Counted from the stretch's first letter, positions 37,753 through 47,235 are shown. The stretch is DNA of 64,000 bases from Cohnella hashimotonis (GCF_030014955.1 NZ_JAGRPV010000001.1:124001-188000); one strand, 5' to 3'. Numbers and translations are program-made. The notes: generated by a model from the letters alone, not told the origin.

Positions 37753-39093
37753 ATGGGGAAATATTTCGGAACGGACGGCGTTCGGGGCGTAGCCAACTTG
37801 GAGCTCACCGCCGAGCTTGCTTATAAGATCGGCCGCTGCGGCGGTTATGTACTTGCAGGGGGCGCGCAGCGTCCGAAGGTCATCATCGGCCTTGACACGC
37901 GCGTATCGGGCGCGATGCTCGAGAATGCACTGGCGGCGGGATTGCTCTCGATCGGCGCGGATGTTATCCGCCTCGGCGTCGTGAGCACGCCGGCGGTCGC
38001 GTATTTGACCCGCACGCTCGGCGCGGATGCCGGCGTCATGATCTCGGCCTCGCACAATCCGGTGCAGGATAACGGCATCAAGTTTTTTGGCGGCGACGGC
38101 TTTAAGCTGCTCGACGAGAAGGAAGCGGAGATCGAGCGTCTGCTCGATGCCGAAGAAGATACGCTGCCGCGGCCGATCGGCAAGGACCTGGGCACGGTAA
38201 CGACGGATCTGGCGCTCAAGCGGATGTACGTCGATTATTTGAAGCTGACGGTGAAGCATTCGTTCGCCGGCCTGAAGATCGTGCTGGACTGCGCGCACGG
38301 CGCCGCTTACGAGCTCGCGCCGACGATTTTCCGGGAGCTGGGCGCGGAAGTGGTGACGATGGGCGCGGCGCCCAACGGCCTGAACATCAACGAGGGCGTC
38401 GGATCGACGCATCCGGATAAGCTAGCCGCGAAGGTTCTGGAGCTCGGTGCGGATCTGGGGCTGGCGTTCGACGGCGACGCGGATCGTCTCATCGCGATCG
38501 ACGAGCGCGGCGAAGAGGTCGACGGCGACTATGTGCTGCTTATCTGCGGCGAAGCGCTGCGCCAGCGCGGCAAGCTCAAGCACGACACGGTCGTCACGAC
38601 GGTCATGGCGAACATCGGCTTTTTCAAGGCCGCAGACAAGCTCGGCCTGACGACGGCTAAGACGGCTGTCGGCGACCGTTATGTCATGGAAGAGATGGTT
38701 CGCGGGGGCTTTAACCTGGGCGGAGAGCAGTCCGGACACGTTATTTTCCTCGATCACAATACGACGGGAGACGGCATTCTGACAGGGCTGCAGCTCGTCG
38801 ACACGATCGCCGCTTCCGGCAAGAAGCTTGGCGAACTCAAGCAGGTCATGCGCAAGTATCCGCAGGTGCTCGTCAACGTTCGCGTCGCGGATAAGTCAAA
38901 GTATGACGGCAATGCGGCGATCGCGGCGGCCGTCGAGGCGGCGGAGTCGGCGCTCGGGGACAACGGACGCATCCTGGTGCGGCCGTCCGGCACGGAATCG
39001 CTCATCCGCGTCATGGCCGAAGGGCCGGACAAGGCTGAGATCGAAGGTCATGTCGAAGCGATTGCAGACGTGATTCGCGCGGAACTCGTGTAA
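37753..39093 (+). CDS. glmM: phosphoglucosamine mutase GlmM
   Basis: A 446-residue enzyme of typical length. The phosphoserine loop is [15 protein letters not shown] (Ser near residue 100), the metal loop is FDGDADR and the phosphate-binding end is [12 protein letters not shown]. It interconverts glucosamine-6-P and glucosamine-1-P for cell-wall precursors, immediately before glmS, which supplies its substrate. Confidence 0.97.
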   Translation: MGKYFGTDGVRGVANLELTAELAYKIGRCGGYVLAGGAQRPKVIIGLDTRVSGAMLENALAAGLLSIGADVIRLGVVSTPAVAYLTRTLGADAGVMISASHNPVQDNGIKFFGGDGFKLLDEKEAEIERLLDAEEDTLPRPIGKDLGTVTTDLALKRMYVDYLKLTVKHSFAGLKIVLDCAHGAAYELAPTIFRELGAEVVTMGAAPNGLNINEGVGSTHPDKLAAKVLELGADLGLAFDGDADRLIAIDERGEEVDGDYVLLICGEALRQRGKLKHDTVVTTVMANIGFFKAADKLGLTTAKTAVGDRYVMEEMVRGGFNLGGEQSGHVIFLDHNTTGDGILTGLQLVDTIAASGKKLGELKQVMRKYPQVLVNVRVADKSKYDGNAAIAAAVEAAESALGDNGRILVRPSGTESLIRVMAEGPDKAEIEGHVEAIADVIRAELV

Positions 39094-39186
39094 TTGACAG
39101 CATGCTGGCTCGCCCGGTGTCGAAGATGCCGGGCGGTGTCATTTCCTGGGCAATACGGTCATTTGGCGGAAAGTCGCGGATAAAGG

Positions 39187-39215
39187 TTGCGCCGGGTTTT
39201 CAAAACGAATATGAT
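39187..39215 (+). promoter_or_regulatory. candidate glmS promoter
   Basis: TTGCGC, 17 bases, TATGAT. The expected start lies about 90 bases before the ribozyme cleavage site. Confidence 0.5.
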
Positions 39216-39309
39216 GAGTTAGATTATCGGCGCGAGCCGTGGGTAATAGGTTAGGAACGGGAATGTCATTCAAGAAGGAAAGGCAGGATCGGGGTCGTCA
39301 AGCAACATA

Positions 39310-39480
39310 AGCGCCAGAACTTGCCGCCGGCGCGCGGCGAGTTGACGAGGTGGAGGTGTTCGGATGATCGGCGGGGACCTCCCGGCCCAATCGGGGCCGT
39401 CAGCCGGAAGACAAATCGCTCAGGGCAACCGGGCGCACAATACGCCGGCACGATAAGAACAACCAATCGGAATCATACTA
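39310..39480 (+). promoter_or_regulatory. glmS ribozyme riboswitch
   Basis: The self-cleaving glmS RNA is recognised from the cleavage-site strand A/GCGCCAGAAC (cleavage between 39310 and 39311), the core GTTGACGAGGTGGAGG (39341), GGCGGGGACCTCCCGG region (39380) and a following P3/P4 stem region. It is cut when glucosamine-6-P binds, which leads to mRNA decay and so feedback control of GlmS. The end is approximate. A further 230 bases separate it from the glmS start. Confidence 0.9.
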
Positions 39481-39716
39481 TAGCGGAATGTCCGGCGAAC
39501 CGGAGCACGGGGACCTCGACATGTCGTGGATATCGGGTAATGCTGATCCTGCGCAAGGCTGCGGCCGGCGGGACGCCTGCGAGGCGCTCGGGCCCAACTT
39601 GGCTTAGGGGATCTGCATGCATACCCCTGGTTGTCCGCGGTCTGCTATAGGCGTGCGGCAGCCTGACCGGCTCCGGTACGTCCATCGGACGTTGACCGAA
39701 GCGGAGGCATATATCA

Positions 39717-41549
39717 ATGTGCGGAATTGTCGGATATATCGGATTTAGAGAGTCTCAGCCCATTTTGATCGAAGGGCTCAAGAAGCTGGAATACCGCGGC
39801 TACGACTCGGCGGGCATCGCCGTGCACACGGAGCGCGGGCTTGAAGTGACCAAAGCTGTAGGGCGTCTGGTCAACCTGGAAAACCGACTGACCGGCGATC
39901 CGCTGTGCGGCACGATCGGCATCGGGCACACGCGTTGGGCGACGCACGGCAAACCGTCGGATGCCAACTCGCATCCGCACACGGACAACTCGCTCAAGTT
40001 CTCCGTCGTTCACAACGGCATCATCGAGAACTATCTGGAGCTCAAGGAAGAGCTGATGCTTGCGGGACATCGCTTCCTGTCCGAGACGGACACGGAGGTC
40101 ATCTCGCATCTGATCGCCGTCGAGTACGAAGGCGATATCGTGAAGGCCGTGCAGAAGGCCGTCCGCAAGATGCGCGGCGCGTTCGCGCTGGGCGTGCTGA
40201 CCGAGCATGAGCCGGACCGCCTGGTGGCCGTACGGTACGCGAGCCCGCTCATCATCGGTGTCGGCGAAGGCGAGAAGTTCATCGCGTCGGATATTCCGGC
40301 GATCCTCGAGTACACGCGCGACATCTATATCCTTGAGGACGGCGAGATGGCTGTATTGACGCGCGACGGCGTGGAGCTGTTGACGGTCGAAGGCAATCCG
40401 GTCGCGAAGGAAGTATTCCGCGTCAACTGGGATCTGATGACGGCGGAAAAGGGCGGCTACGATCACTTCATGCTGAAGGAGATCTACGAACAGCCTCGCG
40501 CGTATCGCGACACGATGCGCGGACGCATCAGCGAGGACGGACGTTCGGTCGTCCTGCCCGAGCTGTCGATCACGGCCGAGCAGTTGCGCGCCGTGAGCCG
40601 CGTGCACATCGTCGCGTGCGGCACGGCGATGCATGCCGGCATGGTCGGCAAGACGGTCATCGAGCGACTGGCGCGCATTCCGGTCGAGGTCGACGTAGCG
40701 TCGGAGTATCGCTACCGTTCGCCGATCATCACGAAGGATACGCTCGTCATCGTCGTGAGCCAGTCGGGCGAGACGGCCGATACGCTGGCCGCACTGCGCG
40801 AAGCCAAGCGCTGCGGCGCCCGCGTGCTGGCGATCACCAACGTCGTCGGCAGCTCGGTCGCGCGCGAAGCGGATGACGTCATCATCACGCTGGCAGGTCC
40901 GGAGATCGCCGTCGCATCGACCAAGGCATACTCCACGATGCTGATCGCGTTTTTCCTGCTCGGGCTGTATATGGCCCAGACGCTCGGTACGCAGGATGCG
41001 GCGGAGATCGCGCACGTTCTGGCGGCGATGGACTCGCTGCCGGAGCAGGTCGAGCGCATTCTCGCACAGGCAGATACGGTCAAAGGCATCGCCGAGTCGA
41101 TCGCGAAGTCGAGCAGCCTGTTCTTCATCGGCCGCGGCATCGACTACGCCGTCGCGCTTGAAGGCTCGCTCAAGCTGAAGGAAATCTCGTACATTCACTC
41201 CGAAGCGTACGCAGCCGGCGAACTCAAGCACGGCACGCTGGCGCTCATCGAGGACGGCGTTCCCGTCATCGCGCTGCTAACGCAGGAGGACCTGTTCGAG
41301 AAGACCGTAAGCAACATTAAAGAAGTGAAGGCGCGCGGCGCCGAGGTACTCGGCCTCGTGAACGAAGGCCATGAGGAGGAGTCGGCGAAGTCCGTCGACC
41401 GCCAATTCGCCATCCCGCGCACGCTGCCGCTGCTCACGCCAGCGCTGTCGGTTATCCCGCTGCAGCTGCTGTCCTACTATGCTTCGCTGGCGCTGGGGCA
41501 TGACGTGGATAAGCCGCGGAATTTGGCGAAGAGCGTGACTGTCGAGTAA
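39717..41549 (+). CDS. glmS: glutamine-fructose-6-phosphate aminotransferase GlmS
   Basis: A 610-residue enzyme of full length. It begins MCGIVGYIG with the nucleophilic Cys at position 2, has the glutaminase motifs (GIGHTRWATHG, HNGIIENY) and two SIS isomerase domains (CGTAMHAG, SQSGETADT), and ends with the conserved KSVTVE. GGAGG precedes the ATG. Its 3' end is the conserved target of Tn7-type elements, and one sits 24 bases after its stop. Confidence 0.98.
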   Translation: MCGIVGYIGFRESQPILIEGLKKLEYRGYDSAGIAVHTERGLEVTKAVGRLVNLENRLTGDPLCGTIGIGHTRWATHGKPSDANSHPHTDNSLKFSVVHNGIIENYLELKEELMLAGHRFLSETDTEVISHLIAVEYEGDIVKAVQKAVRKMRGAFALGVLTEHEPDRLVAVRYASPLIIGVGEGEKFIASDIPAILEYTRDIYILEDGEMAVLTRDGVELLTVEGNPVAKEVFRVNWDLMTAEKGGYDHFMLKEIYEQPRAYRDTMRGRISEDGRSVVLPELSITAEQLRAVSRVHIVACGTAMHAGMVGKTVIERLARIPVEVDVASEYRYRSPIITKDTLVIVVSQSGETADTLAALREAKRCGARVLAITNVVGSSVAREADDVIITLAGPEIAVASTKAYSTMLIAFFLLGLYMAQTLGTQDAAEIAHVLAAMDSLPEQVERILAQADTVKGIAESIAKSSSLFFIGRGIDYAVALEGSLKLKEISYIHSEAYAAGELKHGTLALIEDGVPVIALLTQEDLFEKTVSNIKEVKARGAEVLGLVNEGHEEESAKSVDRQFAIPRTLPLLTPALSVIPLQLLSYYASLALGHDVDKPRNLAKSVTVE

Positions 41550-41573
41550 TAAATCAAAGTGGGCCGTCGGTTG

Positions 41574-41620
41574 TGTTCGGTGACATTAAAGTTGGTGTCC
41601 AGACATTAATGTTGGTGTCC
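41574..41620. repeat. glmS-proximal transposon end with two TnsB-type sites
   Basis: GACATTAAAGTTGGTGTCC at 41582-41600 and GACATTAATGTTGGTGTCC at 41602-41620, direct repeats with 20-bp period, after the tip TGTTCGGT. Confidence 0.85.
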
Positions 41621-41653
41621 ACTGCTGTTTGGAGCCAATAAATATCACCTAGA

Positions 41654-41690
41654 AATGGTTCCGATGATTAAAATCATTCGGGACCATTTT
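41654..41690 (+). terminator. terminator just inside the left end
   Basis: ATGGTTCCGATGAT pairs imperfectly with ATCATTCGGGACCAT and is followed by TTTT. It may insulate the element from glmS read-through. Confidence 0.65.
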
Positions 41691-41708
41691 TATAAAGGCG
41701 GAGAAATC

Positions 41709-41762
41709 ATGGATACCATAGGTGCAAGGATAAAGTATGTTAGGAAACTTTGCTGCGGGTAA
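41709..41762 (+). pseudogene. truncated N terminus of an XRE-type regulator
   Basis: After GGCGGAG, an ATG opens MDTIGARIKYVRKL, which looks like the first helix of an HTH_3 domain, but a stop follows after 17 codons. I infer a regulator cut by a deletion. Confidence 0.45.
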
Positions 41763-41977
41763 AGCTCTCGCCTTTTAAACCAGTCTCTGAGGTCCTAGTA
41801 AAGAGATTACCCAAAATTAGCGGAGCACTTCTGGGGCTCTCTAAGAAACAAAGTAGTCCAGAAAGTTTCCCTGCTAACCATTTCTTAGACAATATGGCGA
41901 TCGAAAAGGCACAAAAAGAACGAGAAAAACAAAAGCAACTCGAATATCTTTTCAAAGATCTAAAGATTAACGGATAG
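41750..41977 (+). CDS. short hypothetical ORF, possibly a gene fragment
   Basis: About 75 codons from a TTG with no good ribosome binding site; the C-terminal half is Lys/Glu-rich (EKAQKEREKQKQLEYLFKD). It overlaps the truncated regulator in another frame and may be the 3' part of a gene joined to it by deletion. No family is recognised. Confidence 0.3.
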   Translation: MLRVKLSPFKPVSEVLVKRLPKISGALLGLSKKQSSPESFPANHFLDNMAIEKAQKEREKQKQLEYLFKDLKING

Positions 41978-41988
41978 GAGTACAACTC

Positions 41989-42057
41989 ATGTACCTAGTT
42001 GTCCCACTTCGTACCGCTGAGAAGCGAAACAGAAACGCAAATATGCTGATTCCTTGA
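41989..42057 (+). CDS. 22-residue small ORF
   Basis: ATG 41989 follows TAGGAG by 7 bases; the product begins MYLVVPLRTAEKRNRN. It is directly followed by a terminator, so it may be translated, but no function is suggested. Confidence 0.35.
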   Translation: MYLVVPLRTAEKRNRNANMLIP

Positions 42058-42089
42058 CCACCCTTTGAACAATTTCAAAGAGGTGGTTT
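42057..42089 (+). terminator. terminator
   Basis: ACCACCCTTTGAA and TTTCAAAGAGGTGGT form an interrupted stem followed by TTTCTCTTTT. Confidence 0.7.
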
Positions 42090-42383
42090 CTCTTTTCAAA
42101 ACCGCCAACCAATCACCGCGAATATAATGATTTGTACGAGTTGTACATAGCTTTATGCACATCAATACTTTATGTACATCATCCTTAGATAATAAGATCT
42201 CTTTTAAGTTAGGGGAATTTTATAAACTTCCATAAATATGTACATCAAAGTTAATTGAGATACTATGCAAATCGACAACAACAATTTTCGGAGCGATAAA
42301 AACAACACGCTGGTCAAGCCGACGGATAGGCGTATGGCGGCGCTCGTGGCCTCGTACAGCAAAGACCAGGTAACAAGCTCATA

Positions 42384-42401
42384 CCCCCCCCCCCCCCCCC
42401 C
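42384..42401. repeat. homopolymer of 18 C
   Basis: An unbroken run of 18 C within gene debris. It is a possible slippage or assembly-uncertain site. Confidence 0.8.
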
Positions 42402-42432
42402 GTTGCAGCGGGGGAATAGGAGGGTAATTCAG

Positions 42433-43139
42433 ATGAATACTTTCGAAGAACAAACCGACTACCGTTTTGAACACGCGCCCAACCAGGTGCGCGCCTCGAT
42501 CAACCTGAAACGGCCGACCAACGACACCGCTTTGTATAGGGGCTTTTGCAGGAGTACGGGTTTTCCTATTACGGCGTAATCCACGACTGGACGGCCGTAT
42601 TCGGACAAGGCGGCACATTGTCGTGCTGCATCATTTCGTGGACGAGCAGCCGAGGTGGGGGCTTTACGGCAAGGATTCGGGGATCCATTATCGTCACCTG
42701 TCGATGGTTAGGGGCCTTGAGTGGTTTCTCGAAACGATTGCCGCAGCGGGATATCGAATCACCATTCCCAAGCAAGGCTCCGTCGACGCTCTGCTGCATG
42801 AAATTACCGGACCGTACAACTGGCATTATGAGTCCCCAGTTCACAAGCGAGTGCTCACGGCGCGTGACGAAAGTCTAAAAGGGTATATAACAAGAATTTC
42901 AGAAGCGAACTATAATTCTGAACCAAAATCGTTATACAGAGCATCAGGGCCCACAGTTATTTGTTCCTAAAAAGGCACTAGATTTAAAACAATTGAAAAT
43001 GCTTATAGGGCATCCGGGCTTTGATGAAAAAGTGTTGTTCAAACAGGTCGAACCAATTTCAATGATCTGCCATTTAATATTAAGCACCACTTTTGGAGAT
43101 TCGCAACATGTGCTGATAAGCAGAGGTTTTAGACCTTAA
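42433..43139 (+). pseudogene. multiply frameshifted gene remnant(s)
   Basis: A GC-rich frame starting MNTFEEQTDYRFEH at 42433 (AGGAGGG before it) continues after shifts near 42545 and 42620 as QEYGFSYYGVIHDW and then HHFVDEQPRWGLYGKDSG to about 42955. A second piece (HQGPQLFVPKKALDLKQLK) is open from about 42939 to 43139. The composition is higher in GC than the flanks. I do not recognise the families; these are broken genes. Confidence 0.5.
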
Positions 43140-43383
43140 TATGACAGGACAGCTCCAACATAGGAGCTGACCGGAAAGACAGCCGAAATAAACGGAGATT
43201 TTTATCCTGTTCGCCGTCCTGTAGTTTGTTTCAAGGTTGCCCAGGCAGTTTATTATGGGGCCAAACGACCGCAAAATACCACGAGCTTGCCAGTTCAACT
43301 TAAGTATGCGGGACTTGCGAAATGAAAAAGACTATGATGTCGTTTTCATCATAGCCAGTGACCCAGCAGGATTTTGAACGTAT

Positions 43384-43977
43384 TTATTGTTTCCCTGTAC
43401 TAGCATTATAAATAAACTGAGTAAGTTTGTTATGCTTGAAGTGTTCATCTATAAGCTTGGAGTAAAAAAGAGAAACAATTACAAATAGGACATATCCAAT
43501 GATAACTCCACTCATGTTAAAGAATATGTCATTTATATCTATTATTCTGTAAAAATAATTCAGAATAAGTGAAATTGATAACTGTATAATTTCAATGCCT
43601 AAACCAAAAGCCAAACCCAAGAAAAAAATATTCAAAATATTTCTTCTTTTAAGATAATTAATTAAAAAACCTAATGGAACGCCCATAAAAGTGTTCAGAA
43701 TATGCTCTCGTGTTAAAAGTGTAAATTTACTATCTACCCAAAGCGGAAAAAGATTTACGTTTGTGGAGAATGAAATCTGTTCACGCATGACTGACAAGTA
43801 TTGCGCATTTACTGGAATGGGGAAAAGTGTATATTGAATTACAAATATAAAATATAGAAAAAGGGTACTCCAAAATAATATATACATGAAACTCTTTTTC
43901 TTGTATTTTAAAACAAAGATTGAAATGATAAGCACAGGTAAAAACGTTAAAAAAATGATGGAATCAAAGTTGATCAC
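43384..43977 (-). CDS. VanZ-like family membrane protein
   Basis: A 197-residue protein with four to five membrane helices, GTG start (minus strand) after AAAGGAAG. VanZ features are visible: NTFMGVPLGF in the middle and EIIQLSI...RIIDINDIFFN near residues 130-155. Some VanZ proteins give low-level teicoplanin tolerance; most are of unknown role. It is part of the AT-rich cargo near the decayed left side of the element. Confidence 0.8.
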   Translation of the reverse strand: MINFDSIIFLTFLPVLIISIFVLKYKKKSFMYILFWSTLFLYFIFVIQYTLFPIPVNAQYLSVMREQISFSTNVNLFPLWVDSKFTLLTREHILNTFMGVPLGFLINYLKRRNILNIFFLGLAFGLGIEIIQLSISLILNYFYRIIDINDIFFNMSGVIIGYVLFVIVSLFYSKLIDEHFKHNKLTQFIYNASTGKQ

Positions 43978-44001
43978 ACCAATCTTCCTTTCAATGGTAA
44001 T

Positions 44002-44033
44002 AAAGAACTGACCAATAAGGTCAGTTCTTTTAG
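44002..44033. terminator. bidirectional terminator
   Basis: AAAGAACTGACC / GGTCAGTTCTTT stem with loop AATAA and T runs on both strands, after the 44.0-44.5 kb gene and before VanZ. Confidence 0.75.
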
Positions 44034-44045
44034 TATTTAGTTAAT

Positions 44046-44522
44046 TCAAGGTGTAAACGTACTTACCATCGTACCGGAACCGCTAAGATTATACCCGTCA
44101 TCATTGTTCTTGCCGACTTCGATAAAGTACTCACCCGTAACGTCGCTGCTACCGTCTGCATCAAGTGCCCCAAAATTTTTATAAACGCTCACGTAGCCAC
44201 CTACAGTGGTGCTAGGAGTAACAGAAAACGACGATCCTACTAATTCATTTGGATTCCAACCATTGTCATCCTCCCATAACCAAAAGGTAATAGGATTCGT
44301 TGTTGAATTAGCGCCGGCGTCCTTCGATGATGTAGTTACAGTGCCGCTAAAGACAACAGACCCATCATGTAAGCTGTGCACATTGCCATTATCTTTACCG
44401 TTAACATAACGGTTATTCATTTCAAAACCCCAATATTGAGTATCAGTTACCGCTAAAACTGGAATGGCTGTGATAGCCATAATTAAAGAAAAGAAAGACA
44501 ACATAGCAATAAATTTTTTCAC
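44046..44522 (-). CDS. small secreted protein of unknown function
   Basis: A 158-residue protein from a GTG (minus strand) after AGGGAGGA. A signal peptide (KKFIAMLSFFSLIMAITAIPVLA) is followed by a Ser/Thr/Asn/Gly-rich, beta-type domain with a FSGTVTTSS...FWLWEDDNGW pattern. No family is recognised. It is oriented with the VanZ gene but separated from it by a terminator. Confidence 0.65.
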   Translation of the reverse strand: MKKFIAMLSFFSLIMAITAIPVLAVTDTQYWGFEMNNRYVNGKDNGNVHSLHDGSVVFSGTVTTSSKDAGANSTTNPITFWLWEDDNGWNPNELVGSSFSVTPSTTVGGYVSVYKNFGALDADGSSDVTGEYFIEVGKNNDDGYNLSGSGTMVSTFTP

Positions 44523-44907
44523 TTTATTTTCCTCCCTAATAATATCAAAGTGTATAATAGCCGGCCGGCATATTAACAAGGATTAATAAATTCTTATCTT
44601 CTTCTACAATATACCACTGGATAAAATTCTGTAAATAGCAAAATATAGGATTTTTTGTCGAATTTATGGGGTTGGTGATTCCGATCTCGAGATCAGAATC
44701 GCCAACATGATGTATATTCCGCACTTGCGCGGTTTACAAGATCACGCCGAACTTGACATCGGAGGACATTAAAGCGGGCAATTTTCCTGCGGCGAACTAA
44801 TAGCCAGGTTCGAAAGTTTACGATATTAAACAAGTTGTCTTCTTTAAAAAAAGGCAGACTTTTGTCATTTAACATTGACTCGACTTCCTGCCAGTCATAA
44901 AGCATTA

Positions 44908-45111
44908 ATGGAATCCATAGAGGATTTAGATTCATATTTAATTAGAGGTCTTAAACGAATTGTTCAAAAGCTAAAGAAGAAAAGTGGCTATCAGAATGTT
45001 TCTTTTGCTGCCCTAAAGTCGTATTCTCCATTGTACAAACAATGCAATAAAGATATGAAAATGAAAATAGAAAAATTATTAGATCAGTATAATTTAGAGG
45101 GTATTGAGTAA
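44908..45111 (+). CDS. short ORF before tniQ, possible remnant
   Basis: About 67 codons, Lys-rich and helical (MESIEDLDSYLIRGL, then KIEKLLDQYNLEGIE). The frame is open upstream to 44848 but has no ribosome binding site. Its place directly before tniQ is where tnsC ends in Tn7-like elements, so it could be a tail of such a gene. That is inference; no motif proves it. Confidence 0.35.
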   Translation: MESIEDLDSYLIRGLKRIVQKLKKKSGYQNVSFAALKSYSPLYKQCNKDMKMKIEKLLDQYNLEGIE

Positions 45112-45167
45112 CGGTTTAAGAATACGTGTAGGTTTGTAAGGGAAGAATATTAAAGAGGTGGTTACTC

Positions 45168-46451
45168 TTGATATCCTTCCCTTCAATTTATCCGGACGAG
45201 TTACTCTACAGTGCATTCGCTCGGTATCATCGGAACTCGGGAAATGAAAGTAGCAGGGAAACTATGAAAGAGCTTTTTGACAATCCATCCACATGTTCTT
45301 CGATATGGTTCCCATCCCAATTAACTGAATTAACTCGTCAGATACCTGGCCAGGTTTATGATCCAGATGAGCTGATTCAGAAGCATACTTTAATCCCCTA
45401 CTTCGCTCCGTTTATCCCGCCAGAACGAGCCACAAGGCTTGTAGAAACCATCAAGACCTACGTTAGTTCAAGTGCCAATATGATATTGGGAAGGACTGCT
45501 TTTGCGGTAAAGCCGAAACTGAGGCTGTTTTATTGTGACCTTTGTGTTCGTGAGGATCGAGAAAAATATGGAGAGGCATATTGGCGACGCTCTCATCAAG
45601 TCGAAGGCGTTTATCTCTGCCCGGTGCATCATAATTGGCTAGTGCAATCCAAGATATCACACCAGATGCGATTGAGTCGTTACCGCTATATAATGCTCGA
45701 GCATGCTCTCCAAGAAGCCGGTGAGTCTTGTTTCTTTCCCAATCAAACATTGGATCACCTTCAGTTTATCTCCGAGCAAACACAATTCCTATTAGATAAC
45801 CAATTATCATCACCGGGTTTACTTAACATCTCTCTATTCTATATATCCAAGTTACGTAGAAATGGGTTCATCTATCAGGCGAGTAATAGAATTAGGTGGG
45901 ATAAACTGCTTGCCTCCTTTAAAGGTCATTATGGAGAGGCATTTTTAAGTGAGCTAAATGGAGAAGTCGGAAAAGAAGACAGTTGGTTACATAAGCTGCT
46001 AAGGAAACCTAGAGTGGCATGCCACCCGTTACGTCATATTTTGCTTCTTGGATTCTTGGGTGAGTCCGTCGAAAGTATGATGAATGAGATCTCGAAGGGA
46101 TCCAATCAGTTTGATCCATTCGGCCAGGGGCCGTGGCCGTGTCTTAATAAAGCTGCGGATCACTATATGGAACAAACAATTACAAGTTGCAAAATCACCA
46201 GGGGTTCGAAGACGGGGAAACCAGTCGGAACATTTGCTTGTAATTGCGGTTTTGTTTATTCGCGAAGCGGCCCGGATATTATTGAAAGTGATCGCTACAG
46301 AGTTGGAAGAGTCAAAGAGTTTGGTGACGTTTGGATTAAGAAGTTGGCCGAAATGTCGAATCAAGATTTGGCAGCTAGAAGCCAAGCTAAATTGTTGGGT
46401 TGTGATCCTCAAACAGTAATCAACCAACGAAAGCTGCTAATTTTTAAGTAG
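45168..46451 (+). CDS. TniQ/TnsD-family target-selection protein, probably C-terminally shortened
   Basis: A 427-residue protein starting at TTG 45168 after AAAGAGGTGG. The N-terminal TniQ domain is clear: FPSIYPDELLYSAFARYH, then a zinc finger with CDLC...YLCPVHHNWL (CxxC/CxxH, about residues 123-160). A second Cys pair (FACNCGFVYSRSGPD) lies near 360. TnsD proteins bind the glmS 3' end and bring in the transposase; Tn7 TnsD is about 508 residues. This one stops at 427 just after a helix-turn-helix-like stretch (AKLLGCDPQTVINQ), directly before a GC-rich fragment, so it may have lost its end. Confidence 0.85.
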   Translation: MISFPSIYPDELLYSAFARYHRNSGNESSRETMKELFDNPSTCSSIWFPSQLTELTRQIPGQVYDPDELIQKHTLIPYFAPFIPPERATRLVETIKTYVSSSANMILGRTAFAVKPKLRLFYCDLCVREDREKYGEAYWRRSHQVEGVYLCPVHHNWLVQSKISHQMRLSRYRYIMLEHALQEAGESCFFPNQTLDHLQFISEQTQFLLDNQLSSPGLLNISLFYISKLRRNGFIYQASNRIRWDKLLASFKGHYGEAFLSELNGEVGKEDSWLHKLLRKPRVACHPLRHILLLGFLGESVESMMNEISKGSNQFDPFGQGPWPCLNKAADHYMEQTITSCKITRGSKTGKPVGTFACNCGFVYSRSGPDIIESDRYRVGRVKEFGDVWIKKLAEMSNQDLAARSQAKLLGCDPQTVINQRKLLIFK

Positions 46452-46461
46452 GATACATCCG

Positions 46462-46746
46462 TTGTTTCAATTCCTGTGGGGCGCCGTCTTGATCTGCGTC
46501 ATCATGCTGGGTGCCGTCGGCTCCCACCTGCGCGCCAAAGACAAGTTCGGCGCGATTGTGCCTGCGCTGGTACTTGCCGCGCTCGCCATCGTGCTCGCCT
46601 CGCTGCTCGGCTTCGCGCTGGGCGACTTCCCGAAACTGAAGATAACCGCGGAAAGAAGATCCAGAAACGATCCACTGGTCACTTTGATGGTATTGAAGAG
46701 CGATAAGAATCTATCTTCAGGCAAGGCACTCCGTTTTCTTACATAG
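46462..46746 (+). pseudogene. fragment of a DoxX-like membrane protein
   Basis: Two hydrophobic helices in a GC-rich, host-like segment (WGAVLICVIMLGAVGSHLRA) ending near 46650, then an unrelated AT-rich tail to the stop. It resembles the last part of a DoxX protein without its beginning. It abuts the tniQ stop, which marks a junction. Confidence 0.45.
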
Positions 46747-46809
46747 AACATTCGCCGCTTTTAAGCGGGCCTAAAAAAGTATCATAAAGGACCGGTACTG
46801 AATGAATTT

Positions 46810-46860
46810 AAAAGACCCAAGCGCACGGTCATTTAGACCATGAGCGTGGGTCTTTTAACT
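46810..46860 (+). terminator. terminator upstream of the defence operon
   Basis: AAAAGACCCA and TGGGTCTTTT form a perfect 10-bp outer stem with a further inner stem (GGTC/GACC), followed by AACTTTTT. It insulates the operon from the left part of the element. Confidence 0.85.
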
Positions 46861-47015
46861 TTTTAAAACTATCGGAAGGTTTTCGGTCTAGACTACACAT
46901 CGATCTTAAATAGCTAAAGTAAATTGCTAGGGGAGAATCGCTGAACGACAAAAAACGACATTTAGTTCTTCTACTTTTAAAAACACTATATATAGTAGTG
47001 AATTTGAACCAAAAA

Positions 47016-47044
47016 TTGACACCAATAGGTTATTTACATATAAT
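47016..47044 (+). promoter_or_regulatory. perfect consensus promoter of the cyclase operon
   Basis: TTGACA, exactly 17 bases, TATAAT. The expected start is near 47051, leaving a leader of about 185 bases. Such a strong promoter implies constant expression unless the leader controls it. Confidence 0.8.
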
Positions 47045-47113
47045 AGAAAGGATAATAGACCTATCTGTCACTGTTTTTGTGACTGTAGGCCTTATAAGAA
47101 AGGAGTATACATA

Positions 47114-47185
47114 TTGGGCAGGAAATCTAATTACAAGCAAGGGAAAACATACTCGACACTATGTATTTCTCTCTCTGTTTGTTGA
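47114..47185 (+). CDS. possible 23-residue leader ORF
   Basis: AAAGGAG at 47099-47105 precedes TTG 47114 by 8 bases. The frame reads MGRKSNYKQGKTYS... and ends at TGA 47185, 50 bases before the cyclase start and in another frame. It could be a leader peptide or chance. Confidence 0.3.
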   Translation: MGRKSNYKQGKTYSTLCISLSVC

Positions 47186-47235
47186 ATCCTGCTTCTTCAC
47201 AAAAAATTCACAAAATAGCGAGAGGAAGGCGTTAT

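Noticed and set aside
44693..44935. 80-codon minus-strand ORF
   Set aside because: No ribosome binding site, mixed GC- and AT-rich composition across a junction, and overlap with the short plus-strand frame before tniQ.
47161..47235. Longer cyclase start at 47161
   Set aside because: No ribosome binding site there, while AGAGGAAGG sits correctly before 47236.
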